Source: Bacteroidales bacterium (GTDB taxonomy: Bacteria; Bacteroidota; Bacteroidia; Bacteroidales; UBA1402). Taken from it: a stretch of DNA of 35,663 nt. The DNA is taken from positions 1 through 35,663 of the forward strand of contig JAFSRR010000014.1 of the NCBI GenBank assembly GCA_017446025.1. The letters are read 5' to 3'. Position 1 is the stretch's first letter, and the number at the start of each line of letters is the position of its first letter. A program made the position numbers and the translations under genes. The notes under the pieces are model-generated. The model was given only the letters and a program-made list of their open reading frames with translations, searched no databases and had not been told where the DNA came from. Positions 25,660 to 33,094 of this stretch are shown here, in pieces.

Positions 25660-27204
25660 ATGCGGATAAAAAGGGTATGTAAAAGATTCTTTGGCATTGT
25701 GGCGATGTGGCTGCTCTGCGGTTTGCAATTGATGTCCGTCTCTCCTGCAGCCTATATGCGGACAGTCATCATTAATCCCCAGGAAGGTGCTTTTGTCAAG
25801 GACTATTCCAGCTTGCCTGCCCGCGCCAGTATTCATTGCAGATTGATACTTCCTCCTTCTGTCCATATGGGACGGATAGTCAAGGTGCGCATATTCAAAG
25901 ACTATTATTATGCCATGGACGAGAGCCGCACCTTGTTTGTATTTAACGAAGCGGGTGAGTGTTTGAATACGATCAGTGAAGGCCAGCCATACGGTTTCCT
26001 GCGGCCCTACGATTTCGAAGTTGACAAGGAGGGGTTGAGCCTGGTGATCCTCGATGAAAGAGGATGGCTATCCTATCTGACGCCTGACGGTAAACATGTA
26101 AAGCAGACATCATTACGGCTCGCTAATGAGCAACGGCGCCCTTTTGATATTGAATCTCTGGTAGGCAAATACGGAGACGGGGTCTGGAAGCAGAGACAGC
26201 AGCTTGTTTTGAATGCCCAGATGAAAGGTTTCCTGATTGAGCCGTCTTCGACTCACAAGGATGTCCGGGTGCCTTTATACCGCCTTGTTTTCGGGAAAGA
26301 CCTGACACATACATACAACGAAAAGCTAAGTCAGGTGACTTGTTTTGATTCTGATGAGGCGCTATATGTGGAATTTGTGTATTGTGAGGAAAAGTATTGT
26401 TTTTTCCTGGATAAACTGACAGAAACCCATTTCCTCTACCGCCCCAGGACAATAGGCGACTGCCTGATAGATACCGACGGTCATCGACACATTTTTGTCA
26501 GTTACCAATCGGATGGTACTCCGACTATCCATATTCTCAGGATGAACTGGACAGTACAGGCAACGAATCAAAAACAAACGTCACACAGAAGGATTATTCT
26601 AATGGTTGTCCTCGTCTTGTCCATTGCATTGGTGTTGGTCGTTGCGGTGTCGGTCCTGCTTTATTGGCACAATCGCAGGATATTGGAGCATCGCCCTCAG
26701 CCCATAGTGACGCGTCAGAGTAATGAGAATGCTGCCGAAACACCGTCGACATCCGTGGAGCGAGATATGCTTTTGAAAGACTTGCAGTCCGAATTGGCAG
26801 AGGTGGCCGCCTCTTGGCCGGAGTGGGGTTTGATCAATGACGATGGTCAACAGTATGCCAGTCAGTGTCGGTCGTTGCTGCACATGGAGAACGAAGAGGC
26901 TTTCCGGGATTTTCTCGACAGTCAGCTGGACGGTTTCATGACTCGGCTGCAAATGGCTTATACTCAATTGAGTCAGAACGATCTTCAACTCAGCGCGCTG
27001 CTGCTGCTCGGACTTGACAACCGCCAGATCGCCTGGATCAAAAACGTGAAATTTGAATCAATATATACAAGCCGGCAGCGACTAGCCAAGCGTATTGGTC
27101 TGAAATCCACCTCCACCCTGGTGTTGTCATTGCAACGCTTTTATGAGGACGTGTCGGCAGAGAGTATGGAGATTGTGAAAACGATGAATGTAAAAGACGG
27201 GTAA
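25660..27204 (+). CDS. Membrane-spanning regulator: extracytoplasmic propeller-like sensor, one TM helix, cytoplasmic LuxR-type HTH
   Basis: A 514-residue protein. A signal/first hydrophobic segment (about 8-30) is followed by about 270 residues with propeller-like strands (RIVKVRIFKDYYYAMDESRT, GFLRPYDFEVDKEGLSLVIL, VTCFDSDEALYVEFVY). A strong transmembrane helix follows at about 311-336 (RRIILMVVLVLSIALVLVVA). After a linker and a helical segment, the C-terminus at about 437-490 looks like a GerE/LuxR HTH (LSQNDLQLSALLLLGLDNRQ, then IYTSRQRLAKRIGLKS). It thus joins outside sensing to DNA binding in one chain, without kinase or receiver domains. It lies inside the propeller-lipoprotein cluster and is the only regulator in it. 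The ligand and target sites are unknown; the TGTACTAATTTTT pairs are candidates. Confidence 0.78.
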   Translation: MRIKRVCKRFFGIVAMWLLCGLQLMSVSPAAYMRTVIINPQEGAFVKDYSSLPARASIHCRLILPPSVHMGRIVKVRIFKDYYYAMDESRTLFVFNEAGECLNTISEGQPYGFLRPYDFEVDKEGLSLVILDERGWLSYLTPDGKHVKQTSLRLANEQRRPFDIESLVGKYGDGVWKQRQQLVLNAQMKGFLIEPSSTHKDVRVPLYRLVFGKDLTHTYNEKLSQVTCFDSDEALYVEFVYCEEKYCFFLDKLTETHFLYRPRTIGDCLIDTDGHRHIFVSYQSDGTPTIHILRMNWTVQATNQKQTSHRRIILMVVLVLSIALVLVVAVSVLLYWHNRRILEHRPQPIVTRQSNENAAETPSTSVERDMLLKDLQSELAEVAASWPEWGLINDDGQQYASQCRSLLHMENEEAFRDFLDSQLDGFMTRLQMAYTQLSQNDLQLSALLLLGLDNRQIAWIKNVKFESIYTSRQRLAKRIGLKSTSTLVLSLQRFYEDVSAESMEIVKTMNVKDG

Positions 27205-27256
27205 CTAGACCAGCGTGTAACTAGAATATATAGCCCAAAAACGATACGCGAATCTG

Positions 27257-28327
27257 ATGAATATTATTAAAGGATATAATGTTATACTGGGCGCGTTGTG
27301 TGTTATAATGCTGTCCTCTTGTGGAAATCATAACCGTCGCTCGGTGGCTGAGGCGGACGTTCAGACCTGGGAAGTCAATTTTAGAAACCGGTCCTTTGGG
27401 GGGAATCTTCCTCTGCGCTTGTCGGATATCATTGACACTGTTTATCAAATTCCATTAGAAGAGAAAGATTGTCAAATTGGAATCGTCAAGGATGTCAAAC
27501 ATATTCGTGGACTGTTCTATATTCTGCATGACAATGTTCTTTCTGTCTTTGATCGAAACGGGCACCATTTGAGAGACATCGGCCAGCGGGGTCGTGCTGC
27601 CAATGAATACTATCTGATAAGCTTTTTCGATGTGCATCCTGTCAATGGGCAGGTCAATCTATACGATGCAACGGCCAGGAAAATCAGGCGCTACAGCGAG
27701 GATGGTATTTGGCAGAAAAATATTGATGTGAAAGATGTTGTTCGTGATATGGCCGTGCTTGATAATGGAGACTATGTTTTCTATACTCCGGATTACATGA
27801 AAGGGAACCGGCGCGGACTGTGGCAGACAGACTCAATGGGAGTCTTCAAGCGTCAGTGGATTTCCATTGACGATGATTTTCTTTACGGGGGTGTTTATCC
27901 CCGCTATTTTTGTCGGATAGACTTGCACACACTTGGCCTGATGGGAGGAGAAGATAGGAATGAGATATATCATATTACAACCGATACAGTTCAGGCGCTT
28001 TGGTGTGTGTCGGTGGATATTAAGATTCCGTCTTCGCTAAAATCGCGGCCGATACTCAATTTCAATAATTATCCAGGGAAGGTCTATACCAAGAACAATT
28101 ACCTTGAAACAAAGGATATTGTTTATCTTGTTGTTTCAGATATGAGACACCCCCGACTGGTTATCTATCACAAAACTGATGGAATTCTTCGCGTGTTGAA
28201 AGATGATAATGATGTGATAGCAGACATGCCGGTGGCGGTGTTCGGTTTTTCTTGTAATGATGCTCTGATTGGCATGAAGGAAACGGGGACAGAAGGTTAT
28301 ACTATCGTTGTGATGAATACAAAATAA
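27257..28327 (+). CDS. 6-bladed beta-propeller lipoprotein
   Basis: A 356-residue lipoprotein (lipobox LSSC; Cys about residue 22 of MNIIKGYNVILGALCVIMLS). Blade motifs include GIVKDVKHIRGLFYILHDNV, LSVFDRNGHHLRDIGQRGRA followed by NEYYLISFFDV (the family G-x-x-G-x-A/G-x-E-Y/F pattern), QVNLYDATARKIRRYSEDG and RPILNFNNYPGKVYTKNN. It differs from the 24540/30287 pair and looks like the common '6-bladed beta-propeller' family of Bacteroidales. It starts 52 bp after the regulator gene and is followed after 21 bp by a small lipoprotein gene, so the three may form one transcript. The ATG at 27257 gives the proper signal. Function unknown. Confidence 0.8.
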   Translation: MNIIKGYNVILGALCVIMLSSCGNHNRRSVAEADVQTWEVNFRNRSFGGNLPLRLSDIIDTVYQIPLEEKDCQIGIVKDVKHIRGLFYILHDNVLSVFDRNGHHLRDIGQRGRAANEYYLISFFDVHPVNGQVNLYDATARKIRRYSEDGIWQKNIDVKDVVRDMAVLDNGDYVFYTPDYMKGNRRGLWQTDSMGVFKRQWISIDDDFLYGGVYPRYFCRIDLHTLGLMGGEDRNEIYHITTDTVQALWCVSVDIKIPSSLKSRPILNFNNYPGKVYTKNNYLETKDIVYLVVSDMRHPRLVIYHKTDGILRVLKDDNDVIADMPVAVFGFSCNDALIGMKETGTEGYTIVVMNTK

Positions 28328-28348
28328 TGGTTACAAAATAAAGAGGCG

Positions 28349-28753
28349 ATGAAACTGCGAAGTGTGCAATTCTTATTATGGATTGTCTTGACAATACTGC
28401 TTGTCACCTCCTGTCGGCGTGAACCATTTCCTGCTGGCAAGTATCAGATTATGAGTGTGCAGTTCAACACCTCTCCTTCGCTTGGTTTCTATCAGTCGGC
28501 TATGCCTGTCTTTGATTTTCAGGAAGACAGAACGTTGCTATTGTCGGCCGATTTGCCCGGAGGGTATTTTGAGGATACAGTTTTCAAGTATCGTCTCAAG
28601 GATGGATTCCTTGAACTGAAAGGGCAGAAATCATCCTATTGCCTGGTGTGTGAACTTGATTGTACTGCCGCCAGGCCTTCCATACAGTTGTTCATCGACT
28701 CTGAGTGGATTAGGACAATCACTTTACATAAAATGGAAGATGATTTCAAGTAG
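28349..28753 (+). CDS. Small lipoprotein, lipocalin-like appearance, unknown function
   Basis: A 134-residue lipoprotein with signal MKLRSVQFLLWIVLTILLVT and a lipobox TSC (Cys about residue 22). The mature 112 residues look all-beta: GKYQIMSVQFNTSPSLGF, MPVFDFQEDRTLLLSADLPG, FKYRLKDGFLELKGQ, then a cysteine pair in YCLVCELDC and a C-terminal strand IRTITLHKMEDD. The strand-then-FKYRLKDGFLEL pattern resembles small lipocalin-like or META-like domains seen in Bacteroidales lipoproteins, but I cannot name the family. It closes a run of three genes (25660-28753); beyond it lies 459 bp without a convincing gene. Confidence 0.7.
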   Translation: MKLRSVQFLLWIVLTILLVTSCRREPFPAGKYQIMSVQFNTSPSLGFYQSAMPVFDFQEDRTLLLSADLPGGYFEDTVFKYRLKDGFLELKGQKSSYCLVCELDCTAARPSIQLFIDSEWIRTITLHKMEDDFK

Positions 28754-28850
28754 CGCCTCGAAATAATGAAGTTTGAAACCATGCGCTGCAAGTTCCTGGG
28801 CAACGACAGATTCATGTAATAGTTCCTCTGATATGTCCAAAGGAAAAACA

Positions 28851-28963
28851 ACTTATTCCATTTATTAAATGACTTTTTTGCCCACTTATTCCATTTATTA
28901 AATGACTTTTTTGCCAACTTATTCCATTTTTATGAATGTGAAATGATCCACTTATTCCATTTG
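28851..28963 (+). repeat. 33-bp tandem repeat, four phased copies of ACTTATTCCATTT
   Basis: ACTTATTCCATTT begins at 28851, 28884, 28917 and 28950, exactly 33 bp apart. The first two full units differ by about one base; the third and fourth keep only the 13-bp core. The gap 28754-29100 otherwise shows only a 17-codon frame (28766-28819) and no recognisable gene. The exact phase (close to three helical turns) suggests either a minisatellite or a set of protein-binding iterons ahead of the promoter at 29148-29180. Confidence 0.85.
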
Positions 28964-29100
28964 TGCCTTTTCAAGTAGTACCGCGCGTGAGAACTAGACA
29001 CGAAAAATTCTGGTCGAGTTTGATATGCGCCACGGGTTGTTCTAATCATTGATGTGCTGAGTGCCATTTTGCGTGGATTGTACAAGTGAAATCATGGGGC

Positions 29101-29134
29101 TGTACTAATTTTTCCCATGATCTGTACTAATTTT
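29101..29134 (+). repeat. Paired TGTACTAATTTTT element, copy 2 (22-bp spacing), candidate activator site
   Basis: TGTACTAATT begins at 29101 and again at 29123. Aligned with the pair at 24398, 30 of the first 34 bases are identical, including the spacer pattern CC-TG-C. The second unit starts 50 bp before the -7 box at 29173 (51 bp in the other copy). Confidence 0.72.
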
Positions 29135-29147
29135 ATTTACTACATTG

Positions 29148-29180
29148 TTTGGTATAATAGTAGACTGGCCTCTACATTTG
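29148..29180 (+). promoter_or_regulatory. Promoter of the chimeric propeller gene
   Basis: TTTG at 29148-29151 and TACATTTG at 29173-29180 are separated by 21 bp and match the Bacteroidetes -33/-7 consensus. The -7 box ends 32 bp before the ATG at 29213. It may drive the whole plus-strand block beyond it, because later clear boxes are lacking. Confidence 0.7.
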
Positions 29181-29212
29181 CGGCAAGTAGTAACTATTAA
29201 AGTGTTATAATC

Positions 29213-30253
29213 ATGAACAAAAAATCATTGACGGCAAGTGCCGTTGTTTGCACCCTTGGCGTGCTGAGCATGATTACGCTGTTCTCGTGTAAAAAGCAAG
29301 AGCAGTCAATGCTGATACCTTCATCCCGTTCAATGTCACCAGTCGTTCAGCATGAGGTAAAGGAACTGGTCAATCCCGTAGCTATGCATGCCTATAAAGA
29401 CAAGGTGGTTTTGTTCAACTCATCATCGTCCAGAATCCCGTTACTATCAGTGTATGACGGTCGTAGTCTTGAATATTTGTACTCGGCGATTGTTCAAGGG
29501 CGAGGAGCGCAGGAAGTGTCCAATGGAGTCAATCCCTATTATTTTGAAAAGACCGATAATGGTTTTATACTTAATACGCGAGATCATATGGCTCTGACTG
29601 AGTTCGTTTGGAAGGGAGACAGCATTTGGAAAAAAGGCAGAGAAACTTTGATTTCACATGAGGCTCTTAACTCATTGAATAGATTGAACGACTCGCTATT
29701 TGTTTTTAATCGGATGGGAGGGGAAAAACTATTCGGATTGCTAAACCGTTTCCATCCCGACAATGTGACAGAGTTCGGTAATTATCCAAAGGCTCATGTT
29801 AATTTTCGTAAGCCGGAAGATAGGAAAAATTATTATGCCAATCAGGCAGTTTTGACGGACGCTGGTCACCGAATGTTGGTTTTCTATCAGTTTGTGCCTT
29901 TGATGCAGATTTACGAGGGTACAAAGCTGGTGAAGGAAATCAAGTATCAGGCAAGGACATCACAAGCTACTTCCATAGATGACATTAATTCACAAAGTGC
30001 GGAAATTGGGCTGTATTTTTATTCCCCGAAGGTGGCTGGAGACCATATATATGTGATGTATATGGACAAAACCGCCAAAGAGATGGGAGAGTCTATGAGC
30101 CTTCATTTGTTGAAGATGGATTTCGACGGGAAGGTTCTGTGCTCTTATGATGTAGGGTTCAGCATGATTTGGACTGTTTCCGACGATGGACAGTTCTACT
30201 ATACCTATCGTGAGGATGGAAATACGTCGTGGATAGATTGTCTGCAGTTATGA
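29213..30253 (+). CDS. Propeller lipoprotein carrying an NVEALT-type leader
   Basis: The protein has 346 residues. The N-terminus MNKKSLTASAVVCTLGVLS is almost the same as that of the two NVEALT peptides downstream, but it then reads MITLFSC, which creates a proper lipobox (LFSC) and anchors the protein. The mature part is a propeller-like lipoprotein: VAMHAYKDKVVLFNSSSSR, AIVQGRGAQEVSNGVNPYYF (family G-R-G-x-x-E-V pattern), DAGHRMLVFYQFVPLMQIYE and MDFDGKVLCSYDVGF. It appears related to the gene at 31805, which also has a YVHYGRGHDEVYNLHPYYY stretch. The leader is nearly identical at DNA level (see 29227-29274). Its own promoter and a paired upstream element precede it. Function unknown. Confidence 0.78.
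   Translation: MNKKSLTASAVVCTLGVLSMITLFSCKKQEQSMLIPSSRSMSPVVQHEVKELVNPVAMHAYKDKVVLFNSSSSRIPLLSVYDGRSLEYLYSAIVQGRGAQEVSNGVNPYYFEKTDNGFILNTRDHMALTEFVWKGDSIWKKGRETLISHEALNSLNRLNDSLFVFNRMGGEKLFGLLNRFHPDNVTEFGNYPKAHVNFRKPEDRKNYYANQAVLTDAGHRMLVFYQFVPLMQIYEGTKLVKEIKYQARTSQATSIDDINSQSAEIGLYFYSPKVAGDHIYVMYMDKTAKEMGESMSLHLLKMDFDGKVLCSYDVGFSMIWTVSDDGQFYYTYREDGNTSWIDCLQL
29227..29274 (+). repeat. NVEALT leader repeat, copy A (in propeller gene)
   Basis: A 48-bp segment starting ATTGACGGCAAGTGCCGT and ending GTGCTGAGCATGAT. It differs at 2 positions from copy B (31527-31574) and 4 from copy C (34399-34446). Flanking coding sequence downstream is unrelated. Confidence 0.85.
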
Positions 30254-30286
30254 TTCCGATAGCCATGTTGAGGATTAAACTTTAGA

Positions 30287-31330
30287 ATGGTGAAAAAACA
30301 GTTATTTGTTTCATGCATTGCGGTGTGTTTCATTGCATTTTCATCATGCATTGGAACACACACGCATATCCTTGACATTGGGGAGGGAATCCCGCTTGAT
30401 CCACTGTTTGTAAAGACAGTCAATACGTCATCCTTCCGTCATCTGATGCTATTAGGAAATGAACTGTTTTGTTTTCCTGAATTGAAGGATGTTTCTTTTG
30501 TCCTTGATACTGCTCTTTTAGAGGAAAAAGGCCGCTGGAGCAGTATAGGAAAAGGCCCTGGGGAATATGTTCATGCAATAGTAATGAATACCGAACCGGG
30601 AGACACGTCATTTTGGATCTTAGACGAACGTTTGCATAAACTTTGCCGACATGTAAAAAAAGGGTCGGATTACACTAGTATAGTGGAGGACAGGAACATC
30701 CTCTATATTCCTCAGCCCCCTATTGGTGGAGGGTGTGTTCTAAATGGATGCTACGTGGTTGGATCTGCTCCTTTTGGCATAAAAGGTACATCGCCACTGA
30801 TTGTGACTGATTGTGACGGAAACTTTCATCGATCCATAGGAACACTCCCGGACAAGGCGCATGAGTCAGTAACCAAGACTGTATTGGACGGACGTATGAC
30901 TGATTACAGAACATATGGTTCTGAAATAGCAGCATGTGATACAAGCTTTGTACAAGCCATGACTTACTATGGTTATATATCGTTCTGGGAGATGTTAAAA
31001 GATGGAGAAGTACGTCTGATTAAAGAGCAATTCCTGGAGCCCATCAAGTACAAGGGAGACAATACACTGGATGCTAGAAGCCTTAAGAGGGGTTTCATAC
31101 GTGTTGCAATGTCAGGAAAGTATGTATTTGCCACCTATTGCGGAAAACCTTACGATGACAGATATGTGGCCAATGATTTGCTGGTCTTCTCACACGACGG
31201 GGAATTTATTTGTCGTTATTCGTTGGATAAGAATGTCGGGGAAATCTCCGTCACGAAAGATGGGAAGACTTTGTTTGCGGAAATATCAGATCCCGATGTG
31301 GGAATAGCCGTTTACCGGTTGCCATTGTGA
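30287..31330 (+). CDS. BF3164/TolB-like propeller lipoprotein (paralogue of 24540 gene)
   Basis: A 347-residue lipoprotein with signal MVKKQLFVSCIAVCFIAFSS and lipobox SSC (Cys about residue 21). It has the same layout as the protein at 24540: HILDIGEGIPLDPLF opening, ELFCFPELKDVSFVLDTA, GKGPGEYVHAIVMN (glycine/glutamate family motif), SPLIVTDCDGNFHRSIGTLP, MTYYGYISFWEML (SYGGYISFWKME in the paralogue), LLVFSHDGEFICRYSLD and the end SDPDVGIAVYRL. It lies 33 bp after the chimeric propeller gene and is probably co-transcribed. A 21-codon frame MDGQFGEGRAEKILVKY... overlaps its stop (31330-31395), and I do not regard that frame as a gene. Function unknown. Confidence 0.8.
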   Translation: MVKKQLFVSCIAVCFIAFSSCIGTHTHILDIGEGIPLDPLFVKTVNTSSFRHLMLLGNELFCFPELKDVSFVLDTALLEEKGRWSSIGKGPGEYVHAIVMNTEPGDTSFWILDERLHKLCRHVKKGSDYTSIVEDRNILYIPQPPIGGGCVLNGCYVVGSAPFGIKGTSPLIVTDCDGNFHRSIGTLPDKAHESVTKTVLDGRMTDYRTYGSEIAACDTSFVQAMTYYGYISFWEMLKDGEVRLIKEQFLEPIKYKGDNTLDARSLKRGFIRVAMSGKYVFATYCGKPYDDRYVANDLLVFSHDGEFICRYSLDKNVGEISVTKDGKTLFAEISDPDVGIAVYRLPL

Positions 31331-31512
31331 TGGATGGACAATTCGGAGAAGGCCGTGCCGAAAAGATCCTGGTCAAGTATGTTATGCGCTACTAGTTATT
31401 CATAATTAAGAACGCTTTATCCAATAGTCATCAAGTTGCGTGGGGTGGTAACGGAATAAACAAAGAATATGATTATGAATCAATTAACAATAGATCATTT
31501 AAAATTGTATCG

Positions 31513-31833
31513 ATGAAGAAAAGAGTATTGACGGCAAGTGCCGTAGTTTGCACCCTTGGCGTGCTGAGCGTGATCTGTCTGGGACAGATTAGGAGAAACT
31601 GTTCGCTCTCTGAAAATGTAATGGTTGTAATTGAAGTCTTGACTGATTCGGAACAAGGTGATGGATACACATGTTATGATTCATTCAAAGATTATAAGTT
31701 GGAGAAACCATGGGACCCATTTGATTTATATCAATATAAACGGTTTTGTGGCATTAACCCAATAGATTCAGTTTCTTTATGTTCTCATTTATGGATGCGT
31801 GGTTATGAAGATCCTCATAAGTGTAATAACTAA
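31513..31833 (+). CDS. NVEALT-family exported small peptide precursor (divergent copy)
   Basis: The precursor is 106 residues: a leader MKKRVLTASAVVCTLGVLS followed by VICLGQIRRN, then VIEVLTDSE, a variant of the NVEALT motif seen intact in the copy at 34385. The mature part has several cysteines (GYTCYDSF, KRFCGINP, DSVSLCSHLW, HKCNN). The DSVSLC segment aligns with DSASLC in the other copy. The leader looks like a Sec signal without a good lipobox, so the product is probably released or membrane-held outside. The next gene begins inside its 3' end (29-bp overlap), implying coupled translation. NVEALT peptides are small Bacteroidales proteins of unknown function that accompany propeller lipoproteins. 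Confidence 0.75.
   Translation: MKKRVLTASAVVCTLGVLSVICLGQIRRNCSLSENVMVVIEVLTDSEQGDGYTCYDSFKDYKLEKPWDPFDLYQYKRFCGINPIDSVSLCSHLWMRGYEDPHKCNN
31527..31574 (+). repeat. NVEALT leader repeat, copy B
   Basis: The same 48-bp segment as copies A and C, inside the peptide precursor leader. The untranslated stretch before the ATG also resembles that of copy C (AATTAACAAT, then ATCGATG). Confidence 0.85.
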
Positions 31834-32833
31834 AGCTGTATTGATAGCCTCGTTGTCGATTATTCTGTCGTGCTCAAATGGAGGAATGACCAAAAGGAAC
31901 GTACTTCACTTTGAAGACATCCCATTGGAAAAACCTTCTATCGAAGAAAGTTTTGAACTTGACGAATTGATTGCTCCAAATTCAATTCTATGCGTCGGGG
32001 ATTATATCATTCTCCTTTCCGGCACATTTAATTCCACTTCGGATAGAAAATTACTGCACCTGTACCGTAAGTCTGATATGTCCTTCATGGGAAGCTACGT
32101 CCATTATGGGAGAGGTCATGATGAAGTATATAATTTGCACCCATACTATTATTATTGCATCTCCGATACTTCTTTTGTAGTGTGTGAAAATCTTTTTTAT
32201 GAAACAACGTATGCTATCCACGATGACGGTATAGTAAAGAGAAGCAGTAAGCGGATGACGGATGAGGTAACCTCACAGATTTATCGTTTGGGTAATGCCA
32301 GGCGACTTGCTAGATCTATGGACGATTATAATCAAGGAAAAGCCGAATATGTTCTTCTCAGTGACACTCCTGAAGGGACTCTGAAGAAGAAAGCAGTGGG
32401 CAGATTCCCTAAACCCCCTTTTCATCGAGGTGATTTGGAATCGTATCAGTTAAGCCAGATATATTCAAATAAAGTTATTGCATTTGACAATTCCATTTAT
32501 GCGGTATATAGTTGTGTCCCTCTTATCAGGAGATACGATAGTGAAATGATACTACAAGAGGAATATGTCATGTCGAAGTATCAAGATTACAAGATAACAT
32601 GGAATGATTTCGAGAACCTTGAAACTGGATTATTAGGAGTTCTATGCAGTACTCACAATAAAATGACGGTTTATTACGAAGGGGCGATGTTAGTTGTTGA
32701 TGATAAACTAAACGTTATCAAAAAAATCGAATTGCCTATGTATGGCTTTTATGCTATGGATGATAAGTTTCTGTATGTTTTGGATGCCAATACTGAGAGG
32801 TGTCAAATTCATCGTATTCGATATACTGTATAG
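31805..32833 (+). CDS. Propeller-like lipoprotein coupled to the upstream NVEALT peptide
   Basis: The protein has 342 residues from MKILISVITKAVLIASLSII (ATG at 31805); a GTG two codons upstream is possible. The lipobox is ILSC. Mature features are NSILCVGDYIILLSGTFNST, YVHYGRGHDEVYNLHPYYYY (family glycine/glutamate motif), DNSIYAVYSCVPLIRRYDSE and the C-terminal MYGFYAMDDKFLYVLDANTE. It overlaps the peptide gene by 29 bp, so the two products are made together. The pairing recurs at 34385-35663. The protein is similar in layout to the chimeric gene at 29213. A short stem GTATAG-TTTT-CTATAC covers the stop codon (32828-32843). Function unknown. Confidence 0.78.
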   Translation: MKILISVITKAVLIASLSIILSCSNGGMTKRNVLHFEDIPLEKPSIEESFELDELIAPNSILCVGDYIILLSGTFNSTSDRKLLHLYRKSDMSFMGSYVHYGRGHDEVYNLHPYYYYCISDTSFVVCENLFYETTYAIHDDGIVKRSSKRMTDEVTSQIYRLGNARRLARSMDDYNQGKAEYVLLSDTPEGTLKKKAVGRFPKPPFHRGDLESYQLSQIYSNKVIAFDNSIYAVYSCVPLIRRYDSEMILQEEYVMSKYQDYKITWNDFENLETGLLGVLCSTHNKMTVYYEGAMLVVDDKLNVIKKIELPMYGFYAMDDKFLYVLDANTERCQIHRIRYTV

Positions 32834-32880
32834 TTTTCTATACAACCTGCGGGCATGGCAGGGGAGAGTACACATCTGTC

Positions 32881-33047
32881 TATTGAAAGAACTGGTGGAA
32901 GAATTATAAAAAATGAAAAGGTCGTTTTGTGTTTATGCAATACTGACAATGGAGCTGCTCGACAGAGACAACAGAATTGTTGCCATTGGCAACCCTATCC
33001 ATAATGAAAGGGTTAAGTCATTGTATGAGGATTATCTGGTGCTGTGA
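32881..33047 (+). pseudogene. Scrambled remnant: propeller-gene 5' end joined to a redoxin/DUF1573-like 3' end
   Basis: From 32881 the sequence copies the upstream region and start of the gene at 24540 (TATTGAAAGA..., then MKRSFCVYAILTMELL against MKSSFYVFAILTTGLL). After the 16th codon it continues LDRDNRIVAIGNPIHNERVK and stops at 33047, only 44 codons in all. The second half resembles the C-terminus of thioredoxin/DUF1573-type proteins of Bacteroidales (D-x-x-N-x-x-V-x-x-G-N-P-x-H-N), from memory. A deletion joining two genes explains this best. Between 32834 and 33094 nothing else is coding. Confidence 0.65.
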
Positions 33048-33094
33048 CAGTTGTGGCGAGACGACATATTGTGGTTCGGGTTCATAGTGAAGGT

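Noticed and set aside
28766..28819. 17-codon frame beginning MKFETMRCKFLGNDRFM
   Set aside because: Too short and without a recognised family; possibly the remnant of a lost gene, but I cannot show that.
28636..28917. Minus-strand 93-codon frame with an 11-residue repeat (KKSFNKWNK)
   Set aside because: Its repeat is only the translation of the 33-bp DNA repeat, and the rest is antisense to the small lipoprotein gene; no signal or ribosome site supports it.
28851..28963. Tandem repeat considered as a CRISPR array
   Set aside because: Units are contiguous without unique spacers, they decay quickly, and no cas gene is present.
31330..31395. 21-codon frame MDGQFGEGRAEKILVKY... overlapping the stop of the 30287 gene
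   Set aside because: It has a coupled-looking start but no family and no signal; probably a chance frame or gene remnant.
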